Positions 26,054-43,118 of a DNA stretch of 64,000 nucleotides are shown one piece after another. The number at the start of each line of letters is the position of its first letter. Position 1 is the stretch's first letter. A program made the translations under genes and the position numbers. The notes under the pieces were generated by a model. The model did not search any database. It was not told the DNA's origin and saw only the letters and a program-made list of their open reading frames with translations. The DNA comes from an uncultured Christensenellaceae bacterium (GTDB lineage: Bacteria; Bacillota; Clostridia; Christensenellales; Borkfalkiaceae): the NCBI GenBank assembly GCA_910588465.1, contig CAJUOP010000007.1, forward strand, positions 1 through 64,000, in the 5' to 3' direction.

Positions 26054-28417
26054 TTATTTTAATATGACCAGCTCGCGCAGCGCGCGGGTGTAAGCAATGT
26101 ACTTTTCGTTCTCCGTCATATCCTTATCGTAAACGGCGACGGCGGAAAATTCCAGCCCCTTGCTCTCGAACACGCTCATCAAATTTACTTTCGTCTTACT
26201 CAGCTTTCCGTCCGAAAGCGTGTGGTAGCCCTTCTTTTCGAACAGCGGCAGGTGCTCCTCTTTGGCGATGACCGCTTTTAAACCTTGCTTGTCCTTGAAA
26301 AACGAATTCAGCTTTTTTACGGGGAGCTCGGTAACGGGCTCGCCGTGCAGTCCGATCGCGGACATCTCCGCGCCCAGCCGCTCGCGTACGAATTCCACGA
26401 TCTCGTTGGTGTTGCGGTAATTGCGGTTCAGCTCGTAGCGAATCTCCGCCGCCTGCGACCAATCATCCACGCCCCGCCAGGGCGTCACGTTCTGTTTTCT
26501 GTCGCCGAAAATATTAAAGGCGGCGTCCGTATGGATTTCTCGCAGCAGCGCGTATTCCTGCGCGGAAATATCTTGTCCTTCGTCGATGAACACCAACCCG
26601 TAACGGGGCAGCAGCGTCCTGCCCGCCGAGCACAAAGTGCGGCAGATTGCGTAGCCGTCCGAGGGATAGACGCCCGTCATTTTGTATTTCTTTTTGATCG
26701 GCTTTAAAATTTCGCGGTACAGCCAACGGACGGTATCCGCTCTGTCGCGGCACTTCCCCAGCTCCGCGGCATACGCCGAGCTCTTTATTACGGCGAAGAA
26801 CTCGCGGAACAGCTCGTTCCCGCGCCCCATCTCCGCGACGGCGGTGCGGATCTTCGCCGCCTCCGCGCGCATTTCCTCGCGCTTGGCGATCCTGTCCGGA
26901 TAGGTGAGCGAATCTCCCTCCCCCGTTCTGCGGCGGTAGCGCTTTAAGTCGGCGATCTCACGCGCAAATTGCTCCTCCAGCTCGGCGAGGTCCCGCTCCG
27001 CCTGCGCAAAAATTTTCTCCGAATTCAACGCCGCTTCGCGCGCGCTGCGATAGAATTCCGCGAATCTGCGGAAGAAATAATCGGGCGTGCGCGGCTCCTC
27101 GTGCAGCACGAAGCGCAGAAAGTCCTCCGCCTGGGCATATGCCCCGACAAGCGAACGGAAGGGCTTCGTAAAATAAAATCCGCCCTCCTTATCGTCCTTT
27201 AATTCCCCCAGTACGGTACGGCGCACGCGCAAAGACGCGTTTTTCACTTTTACGAACTTATCCTGCCGCGCGGCGCAGTCGCACAAAATGCGCTCTGCCA
27301 GCTCCCTGCACTCCTCGCCCGCGAACAGTCCGTACAGTCCGTCGTAAATTTTTCCGATTTTCTTTTTTACGTCCGCGGAGAATCGCGGGGAATAGAGGTA
27401 GCTTAAATACGCAATCGGCTCCTTTTCGTCCGTCATGCGGGAGGAAAGGTCGACGCCCTCGTTCTGCAATACACGGATATAATAATTTTTCAGCGTGACC
27501 GTGCGCACCTTTTGCAGCTCGAGCACGGCGGAAAGCTCGTCGATAAAGGAATTAAACGAATCGGACGGAGTGATCACGAGCACGTCGCGCGGGCGCAGGC
27601 TCTCGTTATTGTACATCAAATAACTCAGTCTGTGCAGCAAAATCATCGTTTTTCCGCTTCCCGCACAGCCCTGCAACACAAAGCTTTCCCTCTCGGGACG
27701 GGTAACGACGGCAAATTGCTGCTCCTGAATGGTCTGAATAATGTCGCGGATCCCCGAATCGTCCTTGCGGCTCTTGATAATGCTTCTCAAATAAGGATCG
27801 AAAAGAATTTCCTCGTCTCTTCCCGCGATCTCCTCTTCACTGAGCACGTCCTTGACCGAAAGGTATTCGTTTTTGAATCCGATCAGATTTCCGTTTTTCA
27901 CCGAGAGCGCGCGGCGGAGCACCGCCCGATAATGATAGTCGTTAATGTCGAACGAAACGCGGCTTTTCTGATAATAGCGCACGGCGAGCGGGGCGCGCCA
28001 GTCCACGATCTCTAAATTCACGTCCCCTTTTTTGCCGATATAGTAGCTGTTATATCCCTCTTTATCGTCCACCGTGTCCATGCGGGCGAAATAGGGCTCG
28101 AAAAAGAAGCAGCGGTACTCGTTGAGTTTATGTTTCAAAGCGATAATTTCGGCGTTCTTTTCGATCGAAGCGCGGTAGTCCGCCGCGGAATAATTCTCGC
28201 GCTTTTTTATTTCCTCCAGCTCGGCTTTGGCTGCGGATATCTTCGATTGCAGGCGCGAAATATAAACCGCCTTTAACAGAGCAAGCTGAGCGTTTAAACG
28301 GTTTTGCTCGTAGCGGTGCTGTTCCCCTTCGTCGAGAAGGGAAAGATACCACTTTTTATCCGCTTCGATTTTGGGTGAAACGCTCTGTTTCAGCCGCTCC
28401 GTTTTCCGATTTTCCAT
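26054..28417 (-). CDS. helD: HelD-like RNA polymerase-associated helicase
   Basis: 787 residues from the ATG at 28417. A long N-terminal coiled coil (about 30-110) that in HelD enters the RNAP secondary channel, DWRAPLAVRYY, Walker A GCAGSGKTMILLHR, DEGQDIS motif II, NYRNTNEIVEF and the C-terminal YIAYTRALRELV. HelD proteins release stalled RNA polymerase from DNA using ATP, and some classes protect against rifamycins. The gene lies a few kb from rpoBC, downstream of an ABC exporter and separated from it by a terminator. Confidence 0.9.
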   Translation of the reverse strand: MENRKTERLKQSVSPKIEADKKWYLSLLDEGEQHRYEQNRLNAQLALLKAVYISRLQSKISAAKAELEEIKKRENYSAADYRASIEKNAEIIALKHKLNEYRCFFFEPYFARMDTVDDKEGYNSYYIGKKGDVNLEIVDWRAPLAVRYYQKSRVSFDINDYHYRAVLRRALSVKNGNLIGFKNEYLSVKDVLSEEEIAGRDEEILFDPYLRSIIKSRKDDSGIRDIIQTIQEQQFAVVTRPERESFVLQGCAGSGKTMILLHRLSYLMYNNESLRPRDVLVITPSDSFNSFIDELSAVLELQKVRTVTLKNYYIRVLQNEGVDLSSRMTDEKEPIAYLSYLYSPRFSADVKKKIGKIYDGLYGLFAGEECRELAERILCDCAARQDKFVKVKNASLRVRRTVLGELKDDKEGGFYFTKPFRSLVGAYAQAEDFLRFVLHEEPRTPDYFFRRFAEFYRSAREAALNSEKIFAQAERDLAELEEQFAREIADLKRYRRRTGEGDSLTYPDRIAKREEMRAEAAKIRTAVAEMGRGNELFREFFAVIKSSAYAAELGKCRDRADTVRWLYREILKPIKKKYKMTGVYPSDGYAICRTLCSAGRTLLPRYGLVFIDEGQDISAQEYALLREIHTDAAFNIFGDRKQNVTPWRGVDDWSQAAEIRYELNRNYRNTNEIVEFVRERLGAEMSAIGLHGEPVTELPVKKLNSFFKDKQGLKAVIAKEEHLPLFEKKGYHTLSDGKLSKTKVNLMSVFESKGLEFSAVAVYDKDMTENEKYIAYTRALRELVILK

Positions 28418-28481
28418 AATCACTCTTAATAATAGCATATTTCAAGCGAAAAAGATAGAAGTTTTACAAAATTTTTCCACG

Positions 28482-28508
28482 AAAAAACGCGCTTTCCGCG
28501 CGTTTTTT
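28482..28508 (-). terminator. Terminator after the ABC exporter
   Basis: AAAAAACGCGC pairs with GCGCGTTTTTT around TTTCC; on the minus strand it ends in a T run. It separates the exporter operon from helD. Confidence 0.85.
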
Positions 28509-28519
28509 TCTTTCGGTTC

Positions 28520-29422
28520 TTATTTTTTTCTCTTTCGACCGAGCAGCGAGCAAATCAAAACGTAAATTCCCGCAAGCACGGCGACGGAAAGCGCAAGCAC
28601 AAGATAGCACACCCACTCGGGCACGGCGTTTCCGAAAAAGGAAAGCGTACAGTCGAAACCTCTTCTGATCTCGCCGAGATATTCGGCGGGAATCCCGCCC
28701 GCGCCGATCGCCTCGATCGCGCCGCCCATAAAATGCTCGTGCAGCAGCGCGGTGCCGTACGTTCCGGGAAGCAGCGTAAGCGCGTCGCCCAAACCCTTTG
28801 CAAGCGAGGCGATGGGCATATACGCCCCGCATAAAAATCCGTAAGAGGCGGAGACGATCGCCTCCACCGCCGTGATCGCTCCCTGCGATTTTAAAAACCG
28901 ACAGACGAGCGAAGAAAACGCCGTACCGAACAGGACGAGCAAAACGACGTCCAGCAAAACGAGGAATACGTCCGCTGCGCTCAGATACCAGCCCACGGCA
29001 GCCAGATAAATAAAGCCGACCGCGACGGCGGCAAAACAAATCATCAGCGTTACGATCGCCGTGGCAAGATAATAGGAAAGCGCAAGCAGCGATTGGTGCA
29101 CGGGCGAAACGGCAAAATCGTTCGCGCGCCCCGTCACCTTATCCTGCACCATAACGAGGTTGGCGGTAAACGCTATGGTGACCGAGCAAACCGCCAGCAG
29201 CGACGACATCAGCCACCCGCCCGCAAAGCCTTCGATCAGCTTTTTTTCGAGCTGCGTTCCCTCGGGCAGAACGCTTAACAGACTGTCGCGGTAAACGTTG
29301 CCCAAAAACGCGACGAACAGAAACATTAAAATGAGAGGAGCGATCAGCGAGGAAAAGAACAGCCCTTTATCCTTGTAAAATATCTTGCAGTTGCGCGCGA
29401 TGAGATAGCCGAGCGTTTTCAT
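28520..29422 (-). CDS. ABC-2 type exporter permease
   Basis: 300 residues with six predicted transmembrane helices and a large first extracellular loop (about 45-75), as in DrrB/NodJ-type ABC-2 permeases. The basic tail ends LGRKRKK. It is coupled to the upstream ATPase by an ATGA overlap. Substrate unknown; drug or polymer export is typical for the family. Confidence 0.9.
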   Translation of the reverse strand: MKTLGYLIARNCKIFYKDKGLFFSSLIAPLILMFLFVAFLGNVYRDSLLSVLPEGTQLEKKLIEGFAGGWLMSSLLAVCSVTIAFTANLVMVQDKVTGRANDFAVSPVHQSLLALSYYLATAIVTLMICFAAVAVGFIYLAAVGWYLSAADVFLVLLDVVLLVLFGTAFSSLVCRFLKSQGAITAVEAIVSASYGFLCGAYMPIASLAKGLGDALTLLPGTYGTALLHEHFMGGAIEAIGAGGIPAEYLGEIRRGFDCTLSFFGNAVPEWVCYLVLALSVAVLAGIYVLICSLLGRKRKK

Positions 29423-30321
29423 ACCGACTCCCCCTTCTTTCCCGTAACGGCAAGGAACACGTCGTCCATCTTTCCCTTTACGATCTCGTAATCGGTGAAT
29501 ATCTGCGGGAATTTCACCACAAGCTCGGTCGCCTCCGCGGTGTTCTTTACGCCGAGACGGAACGCCCCCGCAATCTGTTCGTAGGGCAGTGCGAGAAGCT
29601 TCACCTGCTCTTCGTCCGCGCCGTAAAGGGTGATATAGTCGCCCGCGTAACGGTTTTTCAGCTCCAACGGAGTGGCGTCCGCCAAAATCTTACCGCCGTC
29701 GAGAATTACCACGTTATCCGCGTCGGCGGCTTCCTCCATGTAATGCGTGGTCAAAAACACCGTCATGTTGCGGTTGCGGCGCAGGGAATGGATAATATCC
29801 CACGTGGTTTTGCGCGTTTGCGGATCGAGTCCCGTCGTGGGTTCGTCCAGAACGAGGATATCGGGTTCGTGCAGCAGAGCGCGGGCAATGTCCGCCTTTC
29901 GCCGTTGACCGCCCGAAAGCTTGCCCACGGGGCGGCGCAACAGCTCTTTGAGTCCGAACAGCTCCGTCAACTCGTCCAGCCGCTTTGCAAAGGCCTTTCC
30001 CGTGATTCCATAAAGCGCGGCGCGGTAACGCAGATTGTCGCGCACGCTGAGCGCGGAGTCGAGCACGCTGTCCTGAAAGACCACGCCCAACCGCCGCTTG
30101 ATCGCGTCCAGCTGCGTGTCCACGTTCAGTCCGCCCACCGAGACGCTGCCCGCGTCCCGCGTCTCTTTTCCGCAGAGAATGGAAATGGTGGTGCTCTTTC
30201 CCGCGCCGTTCACGCCGAGAAAGGCGAAAAATTCCCCTTCCGTAACCCGAAAGGAAATATCGTCCACCGCCTTGATTTCCCCGTAATATTTTTTTAAATG
30301 TTCGATTTCGATGATATTCAT
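29419..30321 (-). CDS. ABC-2 type exporter ATP-binding protein
   Basis: 300 residues. Walker A GVNGAGKST, Q-loop VVFQDSVLDSALSV, signature LSGGQRRKADIARAL, Walker B ILVLDEPTTGLD and the H-loop TTHYMEEA. The C-terminal domain fits the DrrA-like group. No Shine-Dalgarno sequence precedes the ATG, which lies six bases from a -10 box, so the transcript is probably leaderless. Confidence 0.95.
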   Translation of the reverse strand: MNIIEIEHLKKYYGEIKAVDDISFRVTEGEFFAFLGVNGAGKSTTISILCGKETRDAGSVSVGGLNVDTQLDAIKRRLGVVFQDSVLDSALSVRDNLRYRAALYGITGKAFAKRLDELTELFGLKELLRRPVGKLSGGQRRKADIARALLHEPDILVLDEPTTGLDPQTRKTTWDIIHSLRRNRNMTVFLTTHYMEEAADADNVVILDGGKILADATPLELKNRYAGDYITLYGADEEQVKLLALPYEQIAGAFRLGVKNTAEATELVVKFPQIFTDYEIVKGKMDDVFLAVTGKKGESV

Positions 30322-30327
30322 GATTTT

Positions 30328-30356
30328 ATTTTATCACATACGCGATCAACCTGCAA
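30328..30356 (-). promoter_or_regulatory. Promoter of the ABC exporter, leaderless layout
   Basis: TTGCAG (30351-30356), a 17-bp spacer and TAAAAT (30328-30333) on the minus strand. The predicted start site coincides with the A of the ATG. Confidence 0.75.
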
Positions 30357-30408
30357 CCGCTTTACGGTTGCATTTTCGTAAAATCGGCGCAATTTGCGGT
30401 TGCGTATA

Positions 30409-30436
30409 AAAACGCACCGCCGAAGCGGTGCGTTTT
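30409..30436 (-). terminator. Terminator of rpoBC
   Basis: AAAACGCACCGC pairs perfectly with GCGGTGCGTTTT around CGAA, just past the rpoC stop. A second small hairpin, GCAACCG...CGGTTGC, lies at about 30353-30371. Confidence 0.92.
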
Positions 30437-30438
30437 AT

Positions 30439-34230
<3,792 letters not shown>

Positions 34231-34242
34231 ATTTGCCTCCCT

Positions 34243-38286
<4,044 letters not shown>

Positions 38287-38393
38287 CCGTCAAATAACTC
38301 CTTTAAAAAATAGTGTTATCATTTGGCGATTTACCGAGTATATCTTTTCATCGGAAAAAATCGAAAATGTCGATAAAAATTGTCCGTCCCCTC

Positions 38394-38422
38394 TTTACTT
38401 TTGCGCTCGGTTGCGCTATAAT
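38394..38422 (+). promoter_or_regulatory. Promoter upstream of rqcP-ispDF-radA
   Basis: TTTACT (38394-38399), a 17-bp spacer and perfect TATAAT (38417-38422). The roughly 170-nt leader holds an inverted repeat CATACTG...CAGTATG (38472-38507). The 38287-38589 gap otherwise contains only the rpoB and rqcP control regions. Confidence 0.78.
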
Positions 38423-38589
38423 AGAGGGTGAAAGAAAGAAATTGAAACGAGGCGGAGAAATTGCCGAAACGCATACTGCCTCAATTTAAACATAATAATA
38501 CAGTATGTTATTATAACGGAACGCAAAAAAGATGTCAAACGCTTTTCGGGGCGGTTGACAAACTTTTTTTGCAAAACGGAGATTTTTTT

Positions 38590-38832
38590 ATGAGAATAGA
38601 CAAATTTCTAAAAATTTCGCGCATTTTAAAGCGCAGAACAGTGGCGCAGGATGCAGCAAACGCGGGAAAAATCACCGTAAACGGAAGAGAGGCGAAACCC
38701 TCTACCCGCGTAAAGGCAGGCGATATTGTAGAGCTCAGCTTTGCTTCGGGCACGCTCCGTTTTAAGATCCTCGAGATCCGCGAGTTTGTAAAAAAGGACG
38801 AGGCGCAATCGCTCTACGAGGTCCTCGTATGA
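38590..38832 (+). CDS. rqcP: S4-domain ribosome quality-control factor RqcP (YabO)
   Basis: 80 residues: MRIDKFLKISRILKRRTVAQ, then GKITVNGREAKPSTRVKAGD, the S4 RNA-binding fold of the YabO/RqcP family. RqcP assists RqcH in adding alanine tails to chains stuck on 60S-like 50S subunits. rqcH is not in the window. ATG 38590 follows CGGAG. An in-frame TTG at 38461 with GGCGGAG before it would give a 123-residue form, judged unlikely because it adds a non-conserved leader. Confidence 0.9.
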   Translation: MRIDKFLKISRILKRRTVAQDAANAGKITVNGREAKPSTRVKAGDIVELSFASGTLRFKILEIREFVKKDEAQSLYEVLV

Positions 38833-40007
38833 TCACCGCCGTTCTATGCGCCGCGGGCAAGGGCGAACGCGCGGGCTTTTCCGAAAATAAGGTCCTGCGC
38901 GAGCGGAACGGCTTGCCCCTTTTGTGCTATTCGCTTTCCGCCTTCGCGCAGTGTGCGGAAATCACCGAAATACTCGTGGTCTGCCGTAAAGAGGACGAAG
39001 TTAAGATCCGACCCCTGCTCTCCCCTTATCCCCGCGCCCGCACGGTGATCGGCGGAGAGCTGCGCACGCACAGCGTGTATGCCGCGCTGAAAGAAGCGGC
39101 GGGCGACATCGTGCTCGTGCACGACGCGGCGCGCCCTTTTCTTACGCAAAAAATCATTTCCGCCTGTATCGAAAGCGTGAAAAATTTCGGGAGCGGCGTT
39201 TGCGCCGTTCCGTCCGTGGACACGGTTGCGCTTGCCAAAAACGGCTGTATTTTAAAAACGCCCCCGCGTAGCACCGTTTACGCCGCACAAACCCCGCAGG
39301 GCTTTTCCACGGGCGAGCTGCTCGGCGCATACCGCGAAATGTTCGAAGAACACCGCGAAGCGGAGTTCACGGACGAAAGCGGCATTTACGCATATTACTG
39401 CAAGCCGCCGCGCATTTGCGAGGGCGACAGAAACAATAAAAAACTCACCTATGCCGAGGATTTTCTCCCCGCGGAACGGGTAGGATTCGGCGTAGATACG
39501 CACGCTTTTATGCCCCAAAAAAATGCTTCGCCTTTTTTTGGGGACCCCGATTCTCTTGACTTCCCTTCATTTATCACCCTCGGCGGCGTACGTATTCCCT
39601 CCGAGCATACCTTAATCGCCCACAGCGACGGCGACGTTTTGCTTCACGCGCTGATGGATGCGCTGCTCTCCGCGGCAGGCTTACGCGATATCGGCTATTA
39701 TTTCCCCGATACGGACGAAAAATATGCGGGTGCGGACAGTTTGAAGCTGTTAAAAGAAGTACTATGTCAGATAGAGTACTGTGGATTTGCCCCAAAAAAC
39801 GTCAGTATTGCCGTTTTAGCCGAAAAACCCCGCCTTTCTCCGCATATCGAAGATATGAAAGAAAATTTATCAAAGGCGTTAAATCTGCCCCTTTCCGCTA
39901 TCGGAATTGCGGCGGGAACAAACGAAAAGCTCGGCTACGTCGGCGAAGGCAAGGGAGTTACCGTTTACGCTACGGTAATGTTAAAACAAACAAAGGAAGC
40001 GATTTAA
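38829..40007 (+). CDS. ispDF: Bifunctional isoprenoid enzyme IspD/IspF
   Basis: 392 residues. Residues 1-215 are IspD (CDP-ME synthase): VLCAAGKGERAGFSENK, HDAARPF, and the TPQGF motif. Residues 218-390 are IspF (MEcPP synthase) with GVDTHAF and HSDGDVLLHALMDAL metal ligands and GTNEKLGYVGEGKG. The fusion carries out two separate steps of the MEP pathway. The IspF part has about 15 extra residues after its first motif (MPQKNASPFFGDPDSLDF). Its start overlaps the rqcP stop (ATGA). Confidence 0.95.
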   Translation: MITAVLCAAGKGERAGFSENKVLRERNGLPLLCYSLSAFAQCAEITEILVVCRKEDEVKIRPLLSPYPRARTVIGGELRTHSVYAALKEAAGDIVLVHDAARPFLTQKIISACIESVKNFGSGVCAVPSVDTVALAKNGCILKTPPRSTVYAAQTPQGFSTGELLGAYREMFEEHREAEFTDESGIYAYYCKPPRICEGDRNNKKLTYAEDFLPAERVGFGVDTHAFMPQKNASPFFGDPDSLDFPSFITLGGVRIPSEHTLIAHSDGDVLLHALMDALLSAAGLRDIGYYFPDTDEKYAGADSLKLLKEVLCQIEYCGFAPKNVSIAVLAEKPRLSPHIEDMKENLSKALNLPLSAIGIAAGTNEKLGYVGEGKGVTVYATVMLKQTKEAI

Positions 40008-40019
40008 CAAGGATTTTAT

Positions 40020-41387
40020 ATGGCAAAAGCAACCACTCAATTCGTATGCGCGGAATGCGGATACGCTTCGCCGAAATGGCTGGGGCGGTGCCCCGACTGC
40101 GGCAAATTCAACACCCTGGCGGAAGAGGCAGTCGCACCCGCGGCGCCCGCCAAACAAAAGAGCGCGTTCCGCGCTCCTTCCGCCCGTCCCCTCCCCCTCT
40201 CGCAAGTGAAATACGAAAAGTTCGAGCGCGTTTCCTCGGGCAATTCCGAGCTGGACGTGGTGCTCGGCGGAGGGATCGTGCGCGGCTCGCTCGTGCTGGT
40301 GGGCGGCGATCCCGGCGTGGGAAAATCTACCCTGCTCACGCAGGTTGCGGCGCACCTTGCCAAACAGCATAAAGTGTTGTATCTTTCCGCCGAGGAGAGC
40401 TGCTCGCAGGTAAAGCTCCGCTGCGAACGGCTGGGGCTGGATTCGGACAACCTGCTGCTATTAAACGAAACCTGCTTAGACGGCGCGGAGGAAGCTTTTT
40501 TCGAAGCCGAGTACGTGATTATCGACTCTATTCAGGCGGTTTACACCGACGCGCTCAGCTCTGCGGCGGGCAGCGTGGGACAGGTGCGTGAATGCGCAAG
40601 CAAGCTCATGCGCATCGCCAAAGCCCGCGGCATTACCTTTTTTATCGTGGGACACGTTACCAAGGAGGGAACGCTGGCGGGTCCGAAGGTGCTCGAACAT
40701 ATTATGGACACCGTGCTCTACTTCGAGGGAGAGCGGACGGAAAACTTTAAAATCCTGCGCGCGGTAAAAAACCGTTTCGGTTCGGTGCAGGAGGTGGGCG
40801 TGTTCGAAATGACGGGCGAAGGCATTTACGGACTTTCGGACTATTCCGCGCTCTTTCTTTCGGACACCCGCGGAGAAGCGGCAGGCGCGGCGGTCACCCC
40901 CAGCGAAACGGGCAACCGCTGCATGATGGTCGAGCTGCAAACGCTGATGTGCAAGACTGCGTACGGACTCCCCCGCCGTATGGCGCTGGGCGTAGACTTT
41001 AACCGCCTTGTGGTGCTGATCGCGGTGCTCGAAAAGCGCTGCTCGCTCGCCATGGGAATGCAGGACGTCTATTTAAACGCGATGGGCGGAATTAAACTGA
41101 ACGAGCCGAGCGCGGACCTTGCCGTATGCGCCGCGCTTGCCAGCGCGGAACGCATGATTCCCGTAGACAAATATACGGCGGTGTTCGGGGAAGTGGGACT
41201 TACGGGCGAGGTGCGCGGCGTCAACTTTGCCGAAAAACGAGTAAACGAATGCCTGAAAATGGGCTTTAAACGCGTGCTGCTTCCCGCAAAAAATATGAAG
41301 GCTTGCGAAAAATTCAAAGATAAAATCGAGCTGGTCCCGGTTTCTTACGTCTATCAAATGATAAAAACGCTGTTCCCCAAAATATAA
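40020..41387 (+). CDS. radA: DNA repair protein RadA/Sms
   Basis: 455 residues. C4 zinc motif CAECGYASPKWLGRCPDCGK, Walker A GGDPGVGKSTLL, the family-specific KNRFGSVQEVG, and a C-terminal Lon-like domain (about 290-455). RadA drives branch migration in recombination. It closes the rqcP-ispDF-radA unit and has a ribosome binding site AAGGA. Confidence 0.97.
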   Translation: MAKATTQFVCAECGYASPKWLGRCPDCGKFNTLAEEAVAPAAPAKQKSAFRAPSARPLPLSQVKYEKFERVSSGNSELDVVLGGGIVRGSLVLVGGDPGVGKSTLLTQVAAHLAKQHKVLYLSAEESCSQVKLRCERLGLDSDNLLLLNETCLDGAEEAFFEAEYVIIDSIQAVYTDALSSAAGSVGQVRECASKLMRIAKARGITFFIVGHVTKEGTLAGPKVLEHIMDTVLYFEGERTENFKILRAVKNRFGSVQEVGVFEMTGEGIYGLSDYSALFLSDTRGEAAGAAVTPSETGNRCMMVELQTLMCKTAYGLPRRMALGVDFNRLVVLIAVLEKRCSLAMGMQDVYLNAMGGIKLNEPSADLAVCAALASAERMIPVDKYTAVFGEVGLTGEVRGVNFAEKRVNECLKMGFKRVLLPAKNMKACEKFKDKIELVPVSYVYQMIKTLFPKI

Positions 41388-41391
41388 CGAA

Positions 41392-41415
41392 CCGCCCCGA
41401 CAAATGTCGGGGCGG
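41392..41415. terminator. Bidirectional terminator after radA
   Basis: CCGCCCCGAC pairs with GTCGGGGCGG around AAAT, between convergent radA and the GNAT gene. The T tail is short (ATTTCTCT). Confidence 0.82.
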
Positions 41416-41421
41416 ATTTCT

Positions 41422-41976
41422 CTACTGTTTCATGAAAACGTACAAGCGTTCGGGGAAGGTTTTACAGAGAGCTTTTGCAACATACTCGCCCTCCTTTACA
41501 AACGTAAAGCCGCACTTTTCGATAACGCGGCGCGATTGCGCGTTGTCGGTAAAATGTCCCGCCGTAAGCGCGTCTAACTTAAGCGTATCGAAGCAATAGC
41601 CCATAGCGGCGTTTACCGCTTCGGGCATGATTCCCCGCCCCCAATACGCCTTCGAAAGCACGTAGCCGATTTCCTTCACCTTGAAACGTTCGAACGCGGG
41701 ATCCCGATTCGCCCAGGAATCGTGCAAGCCCAGCGAGCCGATCACCTTTCCGCTTTCCTTCTCCTCTATGGCAAACACGTTCTTTTCGGCAAGAAACATT
41801 TTTAACACAAACTCCGTTTCCTCCCGCGATTCGTGGTGCTTCCACCCGGCAAGCTCGCCCACGCCCTCTACCGAGGCATATTCGAATAAATCGTCCAAAT
41901 CCGTTTCCTTCCAACCGCGGAGGAGCAAGCGCGGCGTCTCAATCACGGTATGCGTCACGTCGATTTGCACGTCCAT
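41422..41976 (-). CDS. GNAT family N-acetyltransferase, RimJ-like
   Basis: 184 residues. TPRLLLRGWKETDLDDLFEY, IGSLGLH, and the acetyl-CoA loop YWGRGIMPEAV then FTDNAQSRRVIEKCGF mark the RimJ/RimL-type GNAT fold. The acceptor substrate is unknown. GGAGGAG precedes the ATG. Last gene of the unit dut-trmB-GNAT. Confidence 0.92.
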   Translation of the reverse strand: MDVQIDVTHTVIETPRLLLRGWKETDLDDLFEYASVEGVGELAGWKHHESREETEFVLKMFLAEKNVFAIEEKESGKVIGSLGLHDSWANRDPAFERFKVKEIGYVLSKAYWGRGIMPEAVNAAMGYCFDTLKLDALTAGHFTDNAQSRRVIEKCGFTFVKEGEYVAKALCKTFPERLYVFMKQ

Positions 41977-41988
41977 GCTCTCTCCTCC

Positions 41989-42666
41989 TCAGTTTTTCAC
42001 GGCGACCGCGCGAAAGATGGGAAGCCCGCGGTCGGAAAAGTTCTTTTCGTATTCGGTTACGATATTCCCTTGCGCAAAATCGCTGTTGTGCAAATCGCGC
42101 GTAATATCCTTTACGGTAAAGCCGTTCTGCGCGAACTGCTCTAACGAATAATCGAAAAACGGTTCGCTGTCCGTCTTTTGCTCGATTTCCCCGCCCTCGA
42201 CGAGCAACCGCCTGTAAATTTCCAGAAATCGGGGCGCGGTAAGCCGCTGTTTTTCCCTGCTCTTTTCGGGCAGCGGCGTGGAAAAATTCAGATAGATCCG
42301 TTCGATGCTTCCCTCGGGAAGATAGCACGGCAAAATTTCGGCGGGAATATTCAAAAAGCGTACGTTAGGGATCCCCTCCCGCAGCACGTGCTCCATGGCG
42401 GTCAGGCAGACGTTGGAGCACAGCTCCGCCGCCAAAAAATTCACGTTCGGCTCGCGCAGCGCCTTTTCCGAAACAAACTTCCCGTTGCCGCAGCCTACGT
42501 CGAGATGCACGGGATTTCCGTTGCCGAAAACCGCTTGCAAATCGACAAGGGCGCGGAAGCCTTCCGCCGCCTCCTTTAAATTGAGGCAGGGACGACCGCG
42601 CGCAAGCAGCACCGCCCCGCACGCCTCGATCCGCGGCTCTAAATTGCGTTTACGGCGCATTCTCAT
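41989..42666 (-). CDS. trmB: tRNA (guanine-N7-)-methyltransferase TrmB
   Basis: 225 residues. HLDVGCGNGKFV is the SAM loop, followed by NFLAAEL and ERIYLNFSTPLPEKSREKQR. TrmB proteins usually read NFSDPWPKKRH at this last place, so the catalytic-region Asp and Trp are replaced by Thr and Leu here. The rest, including the LTAPRFLEIY region and length, fits the family. It makes m7G46 in tRNA. The ATG overlaps the dut stop by one base. Confidence 0.85.
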   Translation of the reverse strand: MRMRRKRNLEPRIEACGAVLLARGRPCLNLKEAAEGFRALVDLQAVFGNGNPVHLDVGCGNGKFVSEKALREPNVNFLAAELCSNVCLTAMEHVLREGIPNVRFLNIPAEILPCYLPEGSIERIYLNFSTPLPEKSREKQRLTAPRFLEIYRRLLVEGGEIEQKTDSEPFFDYSLEQFAQNGFTVKDITRDLHNSDFAQGNIVTEYEKNFSDRGLPIFRAVAVKN

Positions 42667-43097
42667 CAGTTTTTCCCCGTAGAGCCGAATCCGCCCGCGC
42701 CGCGCACCGTCTCCGAAAGCGACTCCGCCTCCGCAAATTCCGCCGCGTAATAGGGCGCTATCACCAGCTGGGCGATACGGTCGCCCGCTTCCACCTTGCG
42801 CGCCTGCGCTCCGTGATTGTGCAGCGCGACCATAATTTCGCCGCGGTAGTCGCAGTCGATGACACCGACTTTATTCGCGGGCGCCAGATCCTGTTTGCAA
42901 GCAAGCCCGCTGCGGGCGTACACCAGCCCAACCGTGCCCGCGGGAAGCTCGACTGCGATCCCCGTGTGCACAAAGCGCGTTTCTCCCGCAGGGATCTCCG
43001 TCCCCTCGCTCGCATATAAATCCGCTCCCGCGGCAAACTCCGACCCGTACACGGGCAAACGAGCGCTTTCGCTCAGTTTTTTTACGTTTACTTTCAT
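42666..43097 (-). CDS. dut: Deoxyuridine 5'-triphosphate nucleotidohydrolase
   Basis: 143 residues, normal for the trimeric dUTPase. Motifs are clear: GADLYA, ARSGLA, GVIDCDYRGEI, GDRIAQLVI and the C-terminal GAGGFGSTG arm. It removes dUTP and makes dUMP for thymidylate synthesis. AGAGGAA precedes the ATG. Confidence 0.97.
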   Translation of the reverse strand: MKVNVKKLSESARLPVYGSEFAAGADLYASEGTEIPAGETRFVHTGIAVELPAGTVGLVYARSGLACKQDLAPANKVGVIDCDYRGEIMVALHNHGAQARKVEAGDRIAQLVIAPYYAAEFAEAESLSETVRGAGGFGSTGKN

Positions 43098-43118
43098 ATA
43101 AATTTCCTCTCTTGCTGT

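Noticed and set aside
38461..38589. TTG start giving a longer RqcP
   Set aside because: Has a plausible ribosome binding site, but the added residues do not match the family and the internal ATG has its own site.
38287..38589. Riboswitch or T-box leader upstream of rqcP or rpoB
   Set aside because: No T-box sequence, conserved aptamer core or terminator/antiterminator pair could be recognised; only promoters and one small inverted repeat.
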